From NCBI RefSeq assembly GCF_025399795.1, contig NZ_JAODTZ010000041.1, positions 1 through 64,000 on the forward strand: DNA of 64,000 nt, written 5' to 3'. Under the pieces are notes generated by a model. It saw only the letters and a list, made by a program, of their open reading frames with translations. It made no database searches and had not been told where the DNA came from. Shown here in pieces: positions 14,957 to 24,309 of the stretch. The translations under genes and the position numbers were made by a program. Numbering within the stretch: position 1 is the stretch's first letter; each line of letters opens with the position of its first letter. The DNA comes from Streptomyces rhizosphaerihabitans (lineage in GTDB: Bacteria; Actinomycetota; Actinomycetes; Streptomycetales; Streptomycetaceae).

Positions 14957-17900
14957 TCAGTACCCGCTGGCCTCCTTCAGGATCTCGATGCTCTCGGGAT
15001 CCTTCGGCTCGGAGCGTCGGTACTGGGGGTGGCCAAGGTCCATCTGGAGCGCGGCGTGGAGGGGAGCGGGGTATCGCGTCCGGTCCGCCCAGGAGAGCGC
15101 CTGGTGGCTGAGCCGTGCCGCGGCGACCGCGAGAATCTCTCGGTCGTAGCCGTCCCGCGTGTGCATGGGGGTAATCTCCCGCGTGGTCATGCTGTACCAC
15201 GGTGAGTTGAGTTCGTTCTCCTTGCGTTCGTCGGCGTTCTTCGACGCCTTTCCGGGTTTGGCCCGCCAGCGGGTCTTCCACTGACCGTGTCGCTTCTTGC
15301 CGTAGTTGCGGGGTTCGGTGAACAGGAACCACGGGTGACCTTCGGGTCGGTCCTCCGGGTAGTACAGGTCGCTGGAGGTCTTGAGCGGGACGGTTTTGCC
15401 GTTCTTCTGCTTCTCGGTGACGGCGACCAGACGGGGCATCTCTGCTTGCGCGCAGTTCATGCGGATGATGCTGGCCGGGTTCCAGGACGGAGGTAGTCCG
15501 CTTGCGGGAAGCCAGAGGCGCGGGTCATCGGGATCCTTCCCGAGGCCCTGCTTGTTGTTGTGAAGGCCAGGCCATACGCGGCGACTCGCGTGGCCGTCGA
15601 TCATCAGGGCGTAGGGCAGGCCGTCGAGTTCGTCGTGGAGCTCTTGGAGGGCGGTGCGGACGTTATCGCCGGCCTGTGCCCAGCGCTGGAAGTCGCTGTC
15701 CCCGTTCTCTGTGTGAAGGGGGTAGTTGGCGGCGTGGAAGTTGCTCTGCGCGAGGGCGTAGTGCTCCCACCGCGGGTGGATGTTACTCCAACCGATCATG
15801 CGCCAGGGGCCGCCCGGTTCAGGAGACGGGATGATCGCACTGGCCGTGATGATCCTTTTGGGTGCGCCCTTGTACTTGCGGTCTGTGGCCTGTTTGCGGA
15901 TGTGGATGCCGCAGAACGCCATGCGGGGCAGCGGGTACGGATCGTCGTCGGGGTAGAGGGCACGCTCGAAGCGGTCGTCCACGACGCCGCATGAACGGTA
16001 GAGGTCCAGCACACCCATGTAGACGCGGTGGTCTTCGAAGGCTTTCGCGGGCTTCTTAATGATGTTGAAGGTCTTGGTGAAGGAGTCGTACTCGCGGCCG
16101 ACGAGGAACTGAGACGGCACTGCGGCCTTGGCGAGTTCTCGCACGACCTGGTGCTTGGCATCGTTCTCCGCAAGGGCGGTCTTCACCTCGGCGGATTTCA
16201 TGCCCTCGTGCTCCTCGCCGCGCACCGGGATTTCCGTTTCGCACCACGCGGCGAGGAGAACCCCGGGCTCTGCGAACCTGCTTATGATCGTTTGGGCGTC
16301 GGCGGTGCGCTGAGCACCGGAGCCGTGCTCCAGCAGGGCTTCGGCGTTGCAGAAGACAGCTTCGATGCCATCGGCGAGCGGAAACGTCTTCTCTCCGCTG
16401 GGGTCAGGGTCGATGTCGTGGGGATCGAGGCCGTAAGGGTGGGCAAGGCCGTGGATCATCCGGGTGAGGGTCGCTTCCCGGTACCACAGGCACAGGATGC
16501 GGAGCTTCTTGTACCCGGCCGCCTCGATGGAACGGTGGATGCCCTCGGGAGAGGGCTTGCCGATGAGATCGACGTACTCGCCGTCCTGCTTCTTCTGCTT
16601 CTTCTCTTTCTCCTGGGCGGCGGTGGCAGGCTCGTGGGCACGCTTACCGAAGACATTGCCCTTCGACTTGAGGTCGAGCAGGGAGGCTGTGTCGCCGAAG
16701 ACGCGCTGGACGTGGTTCCGCAGCAGCGAGAGGTGGTAGATGCCGGCGCCGGTTCCGACGGCGAAGGAGTCTGTCTTGGGCATGGTTGGCCTGATCGCAC
16801 CAGGTGGCGGCGTCAGGATGTCGATCCGCTTGCCGTTCTCGTCCTTGGCATTCAGCCGGTTGCGCTCGTCGGTGACGCGCTTCTCGATAGCGGTGAGCGA
16901 TGACCGGTCGGCGTTCATCTTCGCCAGGATTTCCAGCGCGTGCTTGTTCGTCTGCCGCAGGCCGCGCCCGTCAAGGGACACGGACATGAGGGGCCTGTCC
17001 GCTCCCTGGTCCACGAGGACGGTGCTGGCATGGATCACTGTGTTGTTGACGCGTCGGATGTGTGCGTCGAGATTCAGTACGGGGTTCGGCTCGGCAGTGT
17101 AGGTGGCCATCTTCACCGACAGACGAGACATCGCGTACTGGACTTGGCTGCGGGTGGGGTTCTCGGGAAGGGCCTTGATCGCTTCGTCGAGGTCGACCGG
17201 GTGGGCGAGGCTGGCGAAAACCGGGCCGATGGGCTGGTCCCAGGCAATCAGGTCACCGGTGCTGATCGGCCGGTACTGCACTGCCGCGATGTTTTCGGAG
17301 GGCCGCCAGTCGGCGGTCCGGTGCTTCGTTTCGCCGTTCGCAGCCTTGTACGCCTCAAGGACTGGCTCGATTTCCTGGTCGAGGAAGGTCTTCGAGGCCA
17401 GCTTCCTGGCGATGTGCCACTTCACTGCCTCATATGCCCAGCTGTCCGGGCTGGCGGGCTTGCCGTCTTCTGGCTGAAGGATGTTCTCCGCGAGGCTGTG
17501 CCGCCGGGGCGCGGCGTCGGCTACCAGCCTGGCCAAGGTGGGCTGGTCCATGAAGGGGATCTCGTCCAGAGGGACCTTACGGACGATGCCCTCTAGGTAG
17601 GTGAAGACCTTCCTGAGGATGTCGGGCTCCACGGGGTTGAGCGTCACCATGAAGGCCAGGTACTTGTCCAGGTAGACGTAGCCGTCGGTGATCTGTTGGA
17701 GCACGGTGACAGCGATGGAATAGGGGACCAGGAACGGGTCAGACTCCTGAACGTCCTTGATCCACTTTCCGTTTCTTGCTGCCGTGCTCCCCAGCTCTCG
17801 CCAGGCCCTGCGGATCGGCGAGTGGTAGTCGCCGAAGTCCCATACCAGGGCGGTCATGTCGTCCAGAAGTGCCGGGGTGCACCGGATCGATGTGGTGTGC

Positions 17901-18001
17901 GCGGTGAGATCCCGCTGCGTGTTGCTTCGCCCCATGAGCAGGGGTACCTCGTCTCTCGTTCTCTCCCATGGGGGAGAGGAATGCGGGCCTGTCTCCGCCA
18001 T
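14957..18001 (-). CDS. PIWI-RE protein (Argonaute-related, three-gene island)
   Basis: This 1014-residue protein, about the usual family length, matches the bacterial PIWI-RE family: an N-terminal pPIWI_RE_X-type region, a MID-like middle and a C-terminal RNase H-fold PIWI module. The family's diagnostic Arg and Glu are most likely those in LMIDGHASRRVWPGL (near residue 800) and WYSMTTREITPM (near 940). It should bind guide or target nucleic acid, and family members are predicted to recognise RNA-DNA hybrids in genome conflict. It follows the helicase by 27 bases. ATG 18001 lacks a good ribosome binding site; ATG 17935, with GAGG 11 bases upstream, is an equally good start. Confidence 0.88.
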   Translation of the reverse strand: MAETGPHSSPPWERTRDEVPLLMGRSNTQRDLTAHTTSIRCTPALLDDMTALVWDFGDYHSPIRRAWRELGSTAARNGKWIKDVQESDPFLVPYSIAVTVLQQITDGYVYLDKYLAFMVTLNPVEPDILRKVFTYLEGIVRKVPLDEIPFMDQPTLARLVADAAPRRHSLAENILQPEDGKPASPDSWAYEAVKWHIARKLASKTFLDQEIEPVLEAYKAANGETKHRTADWRPSENIAAVQYRPISTGDLIAWDQPIGPVFASLAHPVDLDEAIKALPENPTRSQVQYAMSRLSVKMATYTAEPNPVLNLDAHIRRVNNTVIHASTVLVDQGADRPLMSVSLDGRGLRQTNKHALEILAKMNADRSSLTAIEKRVTDERNRLNAKDENGKRIDILTPPPGAIRPTMPKTDSFAVGTGAGIYHLSLLRNHVQRVFGDTASLLDLKSKGNVFGKRAHEPATAAQEKEKKQKKQDGEYVDLIGKPSPEGIHRSIEAAGYKKLRILCLWYREATLTRMIHGLAHPYGLDPHDIDPDPSGEKTFPLADGIEAVFCNAEALLEHGSGAQRTADAQTIISRFAEPGVLLAAWCETEIPVRGEEHEGMKSAEVKTALAENDAKHQVVRELAKAAVPSQFLVGREYDSFTKTFNIIKKPAKAFEDHRVYMGVLDLYRSCGVVDDRFERALYPDDDPYPLPRMAFCGIHIRKQATDRKYKGAPKRIITASAIIPSPEPGGPWRMIGWSNIHPRWEHYALAQSNFHAANYPLHTENGDSDFQRWAQAGDNVRTALQELHDELDGLPYALMIDGHASRRVWPGLHNNKQGLGKDPDDPRLWLPASGLPPSWNPASIIRMNCAQAEMPRLVAVTEKQKNGKTVPLKTSSDLYYPEDRPEGHPWFLFTEPRNYGKKRHGQWKTRWRAKPGKASKNADERKENELNSPWYSMTTREITPMHTRDGYDREILAVAAARLSHQALSWADRTRYPAPLHAALQMDLGHPQYRRSEPKDPESIEILKEASGY

Positions 18002-18028
18002 GGCAAAACGGAGGCTGTAGTGGTCAGT

Positions 18029-21000
18029 TCAGAGCATCTCTTGGTCCAGGCCCGCGTAGGTGAGGAATGCCTGAAGCGCTTGACCGTAGAGCTCATTCAT
18101 GATTTCGCGCTGCTTGGGAGTCCAGTCGCGATAGATCTGCTCGATGATGGTGGCCAGGTCGGAGCTGAACTTCTTGTCGTGAATGGAGTGGTCCACGATG
18201 TGGAGGGTCATGTCGGTCTCGCCTCGACGGGCGCGGCCGGCGAGCTGGATGAGCAGGACGAGCATGCCTGCCACGAGTTCCTTGCGCAGGTCGTGGTCCA
18301 TGTTGGAGAACCGGGCCGGGGAGCGAAGGATCTTGGTGAGCTGCTTCCAGGAGGCTTCGCTCGCTGTGCGCAGTACGGCCAGGGGCTCGTCGCTGCCGCC
18401 GACAGGAAGGGTGTTGAATCCGGCGGCGTTAACGCTTGCGTGCAGCCAGTCGGTGTCTTCGATGCTGAGAACGGGCCGGACGCACAGATAGATGTCGCGG
18501 ACCGCCGAGCGCGTACCGACGACGATGTTCAGGCCCCTCCCGATCACAGCGAGAGGCGCAATGAGGATCTCTCCCCGGTCAGGAAACTCCTTGAGCTCCT
18601 CGCGGACCATCCGGTCCACATGAGCGGGCAGGTGTTCCTCGTAGCGCTGTTTCTCCGGCTTCTTCACCAGTAGGCAGACCCGGTGGCTCAGCCCGTCGGC
18701 CTGTGCCACCCCAGCGGCAAGGTGCGCAGCTTGCTCGTAGGAGTTGACGGCGAGGATGACGCGGGCCCGTTCCGGTTCCTGCTTCTCCAGGCGGGCAAGG
18801 CGCCTGGCGAGCTGTTGCTCGTACAGGCCCCTGCCAAGGTCGCGGAGCGCCTTGGGTTTCAGCTCCTGAGGGAGCCCTCCGACCCTCATGGCGTCCCCGT
18901 TGTTGCCCCGTACTGGGGTGGCGACGGTGACGATGGACTCGGGGCGGGTGTCGGGTAGCCACCAGCGGACCGGGGCGTGGATGTGTTCCTGTACGGCTTG
19001 GGGCAAGTAGGCGGTGGCGGACAGACCCATGACCGGGCGCTGCACGCCGGCGGTCAGCAGGGCTGTGAGTCCGCCGAGTTCGCTGACGAAGGTGTGGGGA
19101 TCACCGCCGAAGGAACGGGACAGGAGCTCCGCTTCCTTCTCCTTGTTGTCCATGCCCTTCACCTGGTAGCCATGGATGAGGCGGCCCAGCATGGCCAGGG
19201 GGTAGAGGGTGGAGACCGTCCTGTTGCGCATGGTTTCGAGGATCTTTCGAACTGATCCCAGGTCGAGGTAGCGCAGAGTCTGCGCCTGCATGCGCACCTC
19301 GTCGAGCGCACCGTCGAGCTCTCGGAGCACGGTGCGTGTGACCAGCAGGTTCACCGCGGCGGCTCGCTGATGCGCATCGGGCACGAGATCGCACAGGAGC
19401 GTGCGCATCGCGTCGCGGGTATCGGTCAGGTGGTCTTGGCCGCGCTGCGCCGTGAGTGTGGTCAGGGCCGTTTCGACGGCGTCCCAGTCGGCTCCTTCGG
19501 GAAGCTCGATCTCTTCAGCAGGTTCTGCGTCGTACCAGGGTGCGGGCATGATCTCGTCGAGGAAGGCGAATAGCTCCGGCGTAACATCCTCAGCTGAGGT
19601 CTGGTCGGGGAAAAGGATGCGCAGGATTTCGCGGTCCCTGGACCGGGCCAAACGCCAGCCGGTGTTGTCGCGGCTGGCCCCGTCGGGGCTGTCCGCCTCG
19701 CTGCCCGGGTTCATCTTCAGCCCGCTGCCGGAGCAGAGCCACAGCAGCAGCATCTCGGCCATGACCCGGGCGTGACTGACCGGCGCGACGAGGCCCATCT
19801 CATGGACGACGGGGAGATTCTTGGCATCGGAGTCGATCTCCCGCAGCGCGCTCGTCCGCTTCCGGGAGGCCAGAGTGATTTCCGAGGTGCAACTGCTGAT
19901 GGCAGCCGTCTGGAATGCGTCGATCTCATCGATCACGAGCGCATCACAGGCGCGCAGCGTCATCTCCAGGACGCTCATACCTCTGGTGCCGCGTGCCTTG
20001 CCGCGGAACTCCTGCCCGTCCAGGACGACGCCGAGGCGTGTCTGGCCTTCCAGCAGGTTGGCGTGGTTGGTGACGATGACGGCCGCGTCGGCGGCTTTAT
20101 AGAACTGCTGGAACTTTCCGCATACTGGGGCGAACGAGCAGGCGAGCCGCGTGGACCCGGTTGCCGCGGAGGTCAGCGAGGTGCAGTTTTCCTCACCGTG
20201 CGGATACAGGGTGGGCGGGTCCATCAACGCCCGCTGCGCGCAGCCGGTCGATAGGAGCCCGATGTCGGTCCTGGCACGCCGGTCCCACTCGTCGATCTGG
20301 GTGGAGGACCCAAGGGCGGCATAGTCCATGGCTCGGCGGTGCATGCTCGACGGAGACATCAGCGGAGTGCAGTGAGCGGGCTCGGCGAGATGTCTTTTCC
20401 GGTGTAGGTAGGTCAGGTCGTTGTTGATGTCCCAGGCCATGTCCAGGGTGGCGCGGACATCGGTGACGGCGAGGGCGATCCGCCGGTCGTTCATCGCCGC
20501 CCAGGAAGCCAGGACCCGCACCAGGACTGTCTTGCCGCTTCCCGTGGGGGCGTTGAGGACCTGTAGGTCTCCGGCAGTCAGGTCGAGTTCGGTCAGCGCG
20601 CCGTCGGTGGTCTTCATGCTCTTGAAGAAGCGCTTGAGTACCTGGTGCAGGTAGGCGACGCTCTTGTTCTGCCCGCTGAGGATCTTGGCGACGTCCAGGA
20701 GTTGCTTCACCGTCGGCGCGACTCGGTCGCGCTGCGGGCGGGTGTGCACTTGAGGCAGAACCTCGTGGCCGGGTGCTTCAAAGAAGCCGGGAGTCCCCTG
20801 GATATAGATTTCCCTGCTGGTCGTGCCATGTTCCTTGCCCAGGTAGGCCGTCCTCGTCTTGAGCGTTCCCGGGCCGGCGAACGCCTGCGCCTTAGGACGC
20901 TTGCCGAAGGTGAAGAACGGGCCGGTGACACGCTGCGCGTAGGCGAGGAAGTCCCCTCCCACACGAGGGATCACCGCGGTCGCCAAGTGCGGATCCCCGG

Positions 21001-21328
21001 ATGGCAACCGAAGCGATCCGCCCGACTTGTCCGCAAAGTCGGGATCGAGAGTCAGAGTGCCGAGCAGCGCGAGGACCGCGGCCCTGATCCTCTTCTCATC
21101 CGTCCATTCCTGAGCCATCAAGAACATCACTTGGCGGATCAGATTCCGCTCGGCCATGGGCAGGCTTGGCCATTCCGCCCATGCCTGCGGCTTGCGATAG
21201 GCAAAGAATGTGGCCTCTTCGAAGCCGGCCAGGACGTGGCCATCGTCGTCCTTGCGGGGGAAGTAGTGCGCGGCCAGCGCGAGTGCTCCGGCCAGGCCGG
21301 CTTCCTGCCCGGTCATCTCCCCGATCAT
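18029..21328 (-). CDS. DinG/XPD-like superfamily 2 helicase of the PIWI-RE island
   Basis: This 1099-residue protein starts at ATG 21328 (AAGGAGG 8 bases upstream; overlaps the upstream stop as ATGA). Its roughly 200-residue N-terminus corresponds to the pPIWI_RE_Y-type island domain. The helicase has Walker A NAPTGSGKTVLVRVLASW near residue 263, a DEAD-like box LVIDEIDAFQ near 466, motif III GLSATAYLP and motif VI QLAGRARRGE near 1029. Four cysteines between Walker A and DEID (GCAQ, ENCTS, ACSF, VCGK) resemble the Fe-S cluster site of XPD/DinG helicases. It would unwind duplex or R-loop substrates for the PIWI-RE protein. Confidence 0.85.
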   Translation of the reverse strand: MIGEMTGQEAGLAGALALAAHYFPRKDDDGHVLAGFEEATFFAYRKPQAWAEWPSLPMAERNLIRQVMFLMAQEWTDEKRIRAAVLALLGTLTLDPDFADKSGGSLRLPSGDPHLATAVIPRVGGDFLAYAQRVTGPFFTFGKRPKAQAFAGPGTLKTRTAYLGKEHGTTSREIYIQGTPGFFEAPGHEVLPQVHTRPQRDRVAPTVKQLLDVAKILSGQNKSVAYLHQVLKRFFKSMKTTDGALTELDLTAGDLQVLNAPTGSGKTVLVRVLASWAAMNDRRIALAVTDVRATLDMAWDINNDLTYLHRKRHLAEPAHCTPLMSPSSMHRRAMDYAALGSSTQIDEWDRRARTDIGLLSTGCAQRALMDPPTLYPHGEENCTSLTSAATGSTRLACSFAPVCGKFQQFYKAADAAVIVTNHANLLEGQTRLGVVLDGQEFRGKARGTRGMSVLEMTLRACDALVIDEIDAFQTAAISSCTSEITLASRKRTSALREIDSDAKNLPVVHEMGLVAPVSHARVMAEMLLLWLCSGSGLKMNPGSEADSPDGASRDNTGWRLARSRDREILRILFPDQTSAEDVTPELFAFLDEIMPAPWYDAEPAEEIELPEGADWDAVETALTTLTAQRGQDHLTDTRDAMRTLLCDLVPDAHQRAAAVNLLVTRTVLRELDGALDEVRMQAQTLRYLDLGSVRKILETMRNRTVSTLYPLAMLGRLIHGYQVKGMDNKEKEAELLSRSFGGDPHTFVSELGGLTALLTAGVQRPVMGLSATAYLPQAVQEHIHAPVRWWLPDTRPESIVTVATPVRGNNGDAMRVGGLPQELKPKALRDLGRGLYEQQLARRLARLEKQEPERARVILAVNSYEQAAHLAAGVAQADGLSHRVCLLVKKPEKQRYEEHLPAHVDRMVREELKEFPDRGEILIAPLAVIGRGLNIVVGTRSAVRDIYLCVRPVLSIEDTDWLHASVNAAGFNTLPVGGSDEPLAVLRTASEASWKQLTKILRSPARFSNMDHDLRKELVAGMLVLLIQLAGRARRGETDMTLHIVDHSIHDKKFSSDLATIIEQIYRDWTPKQREIMNELYGQALQAFLTYAGLDQEML

Positions 21329-22608
21329 GCCCGGCCCTCCTTGACCTGCCCGATGACCATCTCCAGGTAGTCCGTCGCGGTCATCGCTGCCTTCATCCTG
21401 TGGATGCGGCACACCGCATCGAGTTGGTCCACCTGCTCCTGGCGATGGTCGGGCACCACCAGATACTCCGCGCCACCCTGATCGCCGCCGTCCATGTGCA
21501 GCTTGTTGACCAGGTGATTCGGCCAGGTGTAGTCCTTGAAGTCGGCAGGAAACTGTGGCTTCTCCCTGCCTTCGCGGGTGATCCACAGGTCGCACTGGTC
21601 CCCGTTGGGCCACAGGTGCGACTCCCAGGCCGTTCCCTCCAGGGCCGCAGCAGCGGCTCGGTGCAGGGCCAGCTCGGGGAGACCGGGGATAACCGTGTAG
21701 CGCCACACGGGCCTTACCAGCGCCACATACTCTGTGGCTGGCTTTGCTTCCGGCACTTGTGGCACGGCCCCGGTCCACAGGCGCGCGAACCTTCCGGACG
21801 GAACCCGGCATTCAAATGTCGGACTCAGCACCGGCGCTGTCTTCTTCCGAGCAGTCACGACGAACTCGTACGACGCGCCCGTCTCCTCGTGCCAGGGGTA
21901 CAGGCACCGCACCCTGCCCCGGGTGCGTCCGCCCATGCGGGAAGCCGCTACCTTCATAGGCCACTTGCAGGCAGGGCACGGCCACCACCAGCCGTTGTAC
22001 TGCGCGTACTGAGGGATCGGCTTGTAGAAGTCGTTCGCCCGGGATGGAAGGTTGAGTTCCGCGAGGTTGCCACTCGGCTCCGTCGGGTTCTCCACCAGCG
22101 TGGAGCGGTGCTTCTCGTAGAAGGGGCCCTTGATCGAGCTGAAGACGGCTTCCTGGCTGTACTCGTCATCCAGCTTCGGTTTCGTCACCTGGCCAGCGAA
22201 CTTGCCGACTTTCTGCGCGGCCCGCATGACGCGCTGGGCTTCGTGCCGGAAATCGAACCCCTCTTCGGTTGCCACACCCTCACTGTCCATGAGGCGCACA
22301 CCCGCGAGGGCCTCGCTGTCGATCCAGTCAGGTAGCAGCCCCTCCAGGGAGCCGGCCCTGTCGCCGGTGAGCCTGCCCATCAGTTCATCGAACGGAATCA
22401 GGTGGCCCGGACCGCAGGCTGCCATCAGGATGCCGTGGGCCTCCATGAGACGGTCGAGGCGTCTCGGCCCATCCAGTTCCTCGTTGGCCATCGCGTGCTC
22501 ACACACGGCGAATGCCTTGACGATTTCCAGCAGCGAGTGAGTCTGCTGAATGCCGGTTGTGTCCTCAGCTTGCTTCACGCGCCGGACCCTACGGCAGGGC
22601 ACTGACAA
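21325..22608 (-). CDS. REase-fold protein of the PIWI-RE island
   Basis: This 427-residue protein is the third core component. The N-terminal helical part corresponds to the pPIWI_RE_Z-type domain. A zinc-ribbon-like pair (WPCPACKW near residue 211, VRCLYPWH further on) sits in the middle. A restriction-endonuclease-like core in the C-terminal third has the Asp...Asp-x-Lys signature in QCDLWITREG and PADFKDYTWP (near 356). It likely cleaves DNA. The stop overlaps the helicase ATG. TTG 22608 and GTG 22578 are alternative starts, neither with a strong ribosome binding site. It lies 15 bases after the regulator gene, so all four genes probably form one operon. Confidence 0.8.
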   Translation of the reverse strand: MSVPCRRVRRVKQAEDTTGIQQTHSLLEIVKAFAVCEHAMANEELDGPRRLDRLMEAHGILMAACGPGHLIPFDELMGRLTGDRAGSLEGLLPDWIDSEALAGVRLMDSEGVATEEGFDFRHEAQRVMRAAQKVGKFAGQVTKPKLDDEYSQEAVFSSIKGPFYEKHRSTLVENPTEPSGNLAELNLPSRANDFYKPIPQYAQYNGWWWPCPACKWPMKVAASRMGGRTRGRVRCLYPWHEETGASYEFVVTARKKTAPVLSPTFECRVPSGRFARLWTGAVPQVPEAKPATEYVALVRPVWRYTVIPGLPELALHRAAAAALEGTAWESHLWPNGDQCDLWITREGREKPQFPADFKDYTWPNHLVNKLHMDGGDQGGAEYLVVPDHRQEQVDQLDAVCRIHRMKAAMTATDYLEMVIGQVKEGRA

Positions 22609-22623
22609 TGAAGCCGAGAACGC

Positions 22624-23847
22624 TTAGCCAGAGCTCCCGTCGACGCTCTCGGCATCGATGCCGGGATACAAGCTGCGGTATGCATCGAGATGATCGTCGA
22701 TGTGGTGCTGCCCGGAGTCTGTAAGGAACCACCGGTACGGCCCGTGAGTCACTCCGTCGGGGTGGCGCAACACAATGAAGCCCCGGCTCGGGGTGCGTCC
22801 GTCAGGGCTTTGCCCCACTGCCAGGTAATGCGGCCCACGGCCCGCGAGGCTGCCGTCCACCCCCTGCGTCCCAGCGCGCGCAACGCGGACCATGATCTTC
22901 CATAGCCACGACGAAAGCAGTGGCGCGGGCGGTCCCGCCGGGCGGGGAACACCGAGCGCCGCGCGGGCCACCGCTCGGCCGGGCCGGGTCATCTCCACCC
23001 GGGTACGAGGCAGATCCCCTAGCCCGTCGACGTAGACCCGGTCTCTGTATACAAAGATCAGGCCGCGCCGCTCCAAAGCGGACACGGAAGACCCGGCGCC
23101 GGGGTCGTGCACCCCAGCCTCGCGCAGCCGCTCCTGGATGCGGGTGTAGCCGACTGCATCGGATGAGGCGGAGAGGGCCAACGTCATGCGCCGCCATTCG
23201 GCTGCCGGCCGTCGCTCCGTACTCAGGTGGCGGGCGTGGCGCTGTTCTTCCTCGGCTTCCTGATCCTGTCGGAAGATGCAGGTCAGATAGGTGCGCTGCC
23301 GGTCGTTGAGGGAGCTCCAGGCATTCAGCTTCCCAGCCGGCTGACGGACGAGTGGGGCAGGAAGCAGCGGAAGAGGATCTTCCGGGCGGCTGCGACGCCA
23401 GGCATCCATTACCACCCGGTCGGGAATCCGATAGACCTGGGCAAGCATGCGGGCCACCTGCCCGAGGGTCTCTTGGGACCCCCACGCCCAGCCGCGTACA
23501 CGCCTGCCACGTTCCAGATCACGGATCTTCTCGGCGCTGATACGCAGGTCATGTGCGCCCCGCTTGTTCCGCAGAACCGAGGCGACCTCTTCGGTACTCA
23601 TGCCTGCGTCACGGCGCAAGTCGGCCAGGCTCTCAGTGCCCGGGTCGCGCCCCGTCAGGATCTGTGCACCGCACTGCAGGACTTCCAGTAGCCGACCGAA
23701 AGCCCGGTCCCCGACAGCCCGTGTTCCTGCCTCCCAGTGACGTACAGCACGCGGAGTAACTCCCACAGCCTCGGCTAACTCTTCCACGCTCATGTCTCTG
23801 AACAGGCGCTGACGTTCCAGGGCCTGAGTACGTAGGGACTGCGCCAT
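22624..23847 (-). CDS. XRE regulator with two helix-turn-helix domains, PIWI-RE operon leader
   Basis: This 407-residue protein has a first HTH near residues 10-60 (RLFRDMSVEELAEAVGVTPR, then AVRHWEAGTRAV) and a second near 75-125 (ESLADLRRDAGMSTEEVASV). It continues with a winged-helix-like region (YTRIQERLREAGVHDPGAGS) and a C-terminal domain. It is the first gene of the PIWI-RE operon on the minus strand, so it probably controls the island by autoregulation. ATG 23847 (MAQSLRTQ) fits the family better than the upstream alternative at 23877. No clear ribosome binding site is seen, so leaderless translation is possible. Confidence 0.75.
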   Translation of the reverse strand: MAQSLRTQALERQRLFRDMSVEELAEAVGVTPRAVRHWEAGTRAVGDRAFGRLLEVLQCGAQILTGRDPGTESLADLRRDAGMSTEEVASVLRNKRGAHDLRISAEKIRDLERGRRVRGWAWGSQETLGQVARMLAQVYRIPDRVVMDAWRRSRPEDPLPLLPAPLVRQPAGKLNAWSSLNDRQRTYLTCIFRQDQEAEEEQRHARHLSTERRPAAEWRRMTLALSASSDAVGYTRIQERLREAGVHDPGAGSSVSALERRGLIFVYRDRVYVDGLGDLPRTRVEMTRPGRAVARAALGVPRPAGPPAPLLSSWLWKIMVRVARAGTQGVDGSLAGRGPHYLAVGQSPDGRTPSRGFIVLRHPDGVTHGPYRWFLTDSGQHHIDDHLDAYRSLYPGIDAESVDGSSG

Positions 23848-23940
23848 GCCAGAAGCAAAACGCAGTGAACAGTTCACCGCAACTGCTCTGAGTGCCGGTT
23901 GTGGGCGGAGGCAGCTGATAGGCCGAGAACGGGTGGACGA

Positions 23941-24015
23941 CCAACGTCCTCGCTCAGCTCCACCGCACCGGTACTACGTCGAGCGGGATCAGCTCCTACG
24001 GCCCCTGCCAGCTGA
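23941..24015 (+). pseudogene. 3' remnant of a second DUF317 gene
   Basis: In frame this reads SSLSSTAPVLRR...APTAPAS and a stop, matching the last residues of the DUF317 gene (SSLSSTAPVLRR...LLLAPAS) with an internal 18-bp deletion. It is followed by the same type of terminator. The upstream part of the gene is missing. It lies immediately outside the PIWI-RE operon, so the island is bracketed by related DUF317 3' ends in direct orientation. Confidence 0.65.
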
Positions 24016-24030
24016 CCGTGCCCCACGCCA

Positions 24031-24066
24031 CGAAGCCGGGCCTCCCGCATGGGAGGCCCGGCTTCG
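24031..24066. terminator. strong hairpin matching the DUF317 terminator
   Basis: A perfect 16-bp stem (CGAAGCCGGGCCTCCC and its complement) closes on a 4-base GCAT loop. It is a longer variant of the hairpin at 14742-14772. The 240 bases up to 24310 hold no supported gene beyond a 24-codon extension of the next ORF. Confidence 0.8.
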
Positions 24067-24309
24067 TGCTGCTTCGGCAGGTCCTCCGCATTGCGGACTT
24101 GTGGTTGCCGGGCGGGACCGTGTCAGAGTTGGATGCTGTATTCAGCTCATTAGCCTGGCTCCGGCCGTCGAGGCCGGGAAGCGCTCCGGCCGGACCGGTT
24201 CCTGGCCGGGGCTAGTGAGTACCGTGGCCCTTCGTCAGAAGGTATTGGCGGTGAAGGGACGAGGGGGTTTGGCTACGAGGCCGAGCAGGCGATTGAACTC
24301 GGCCCAGTC

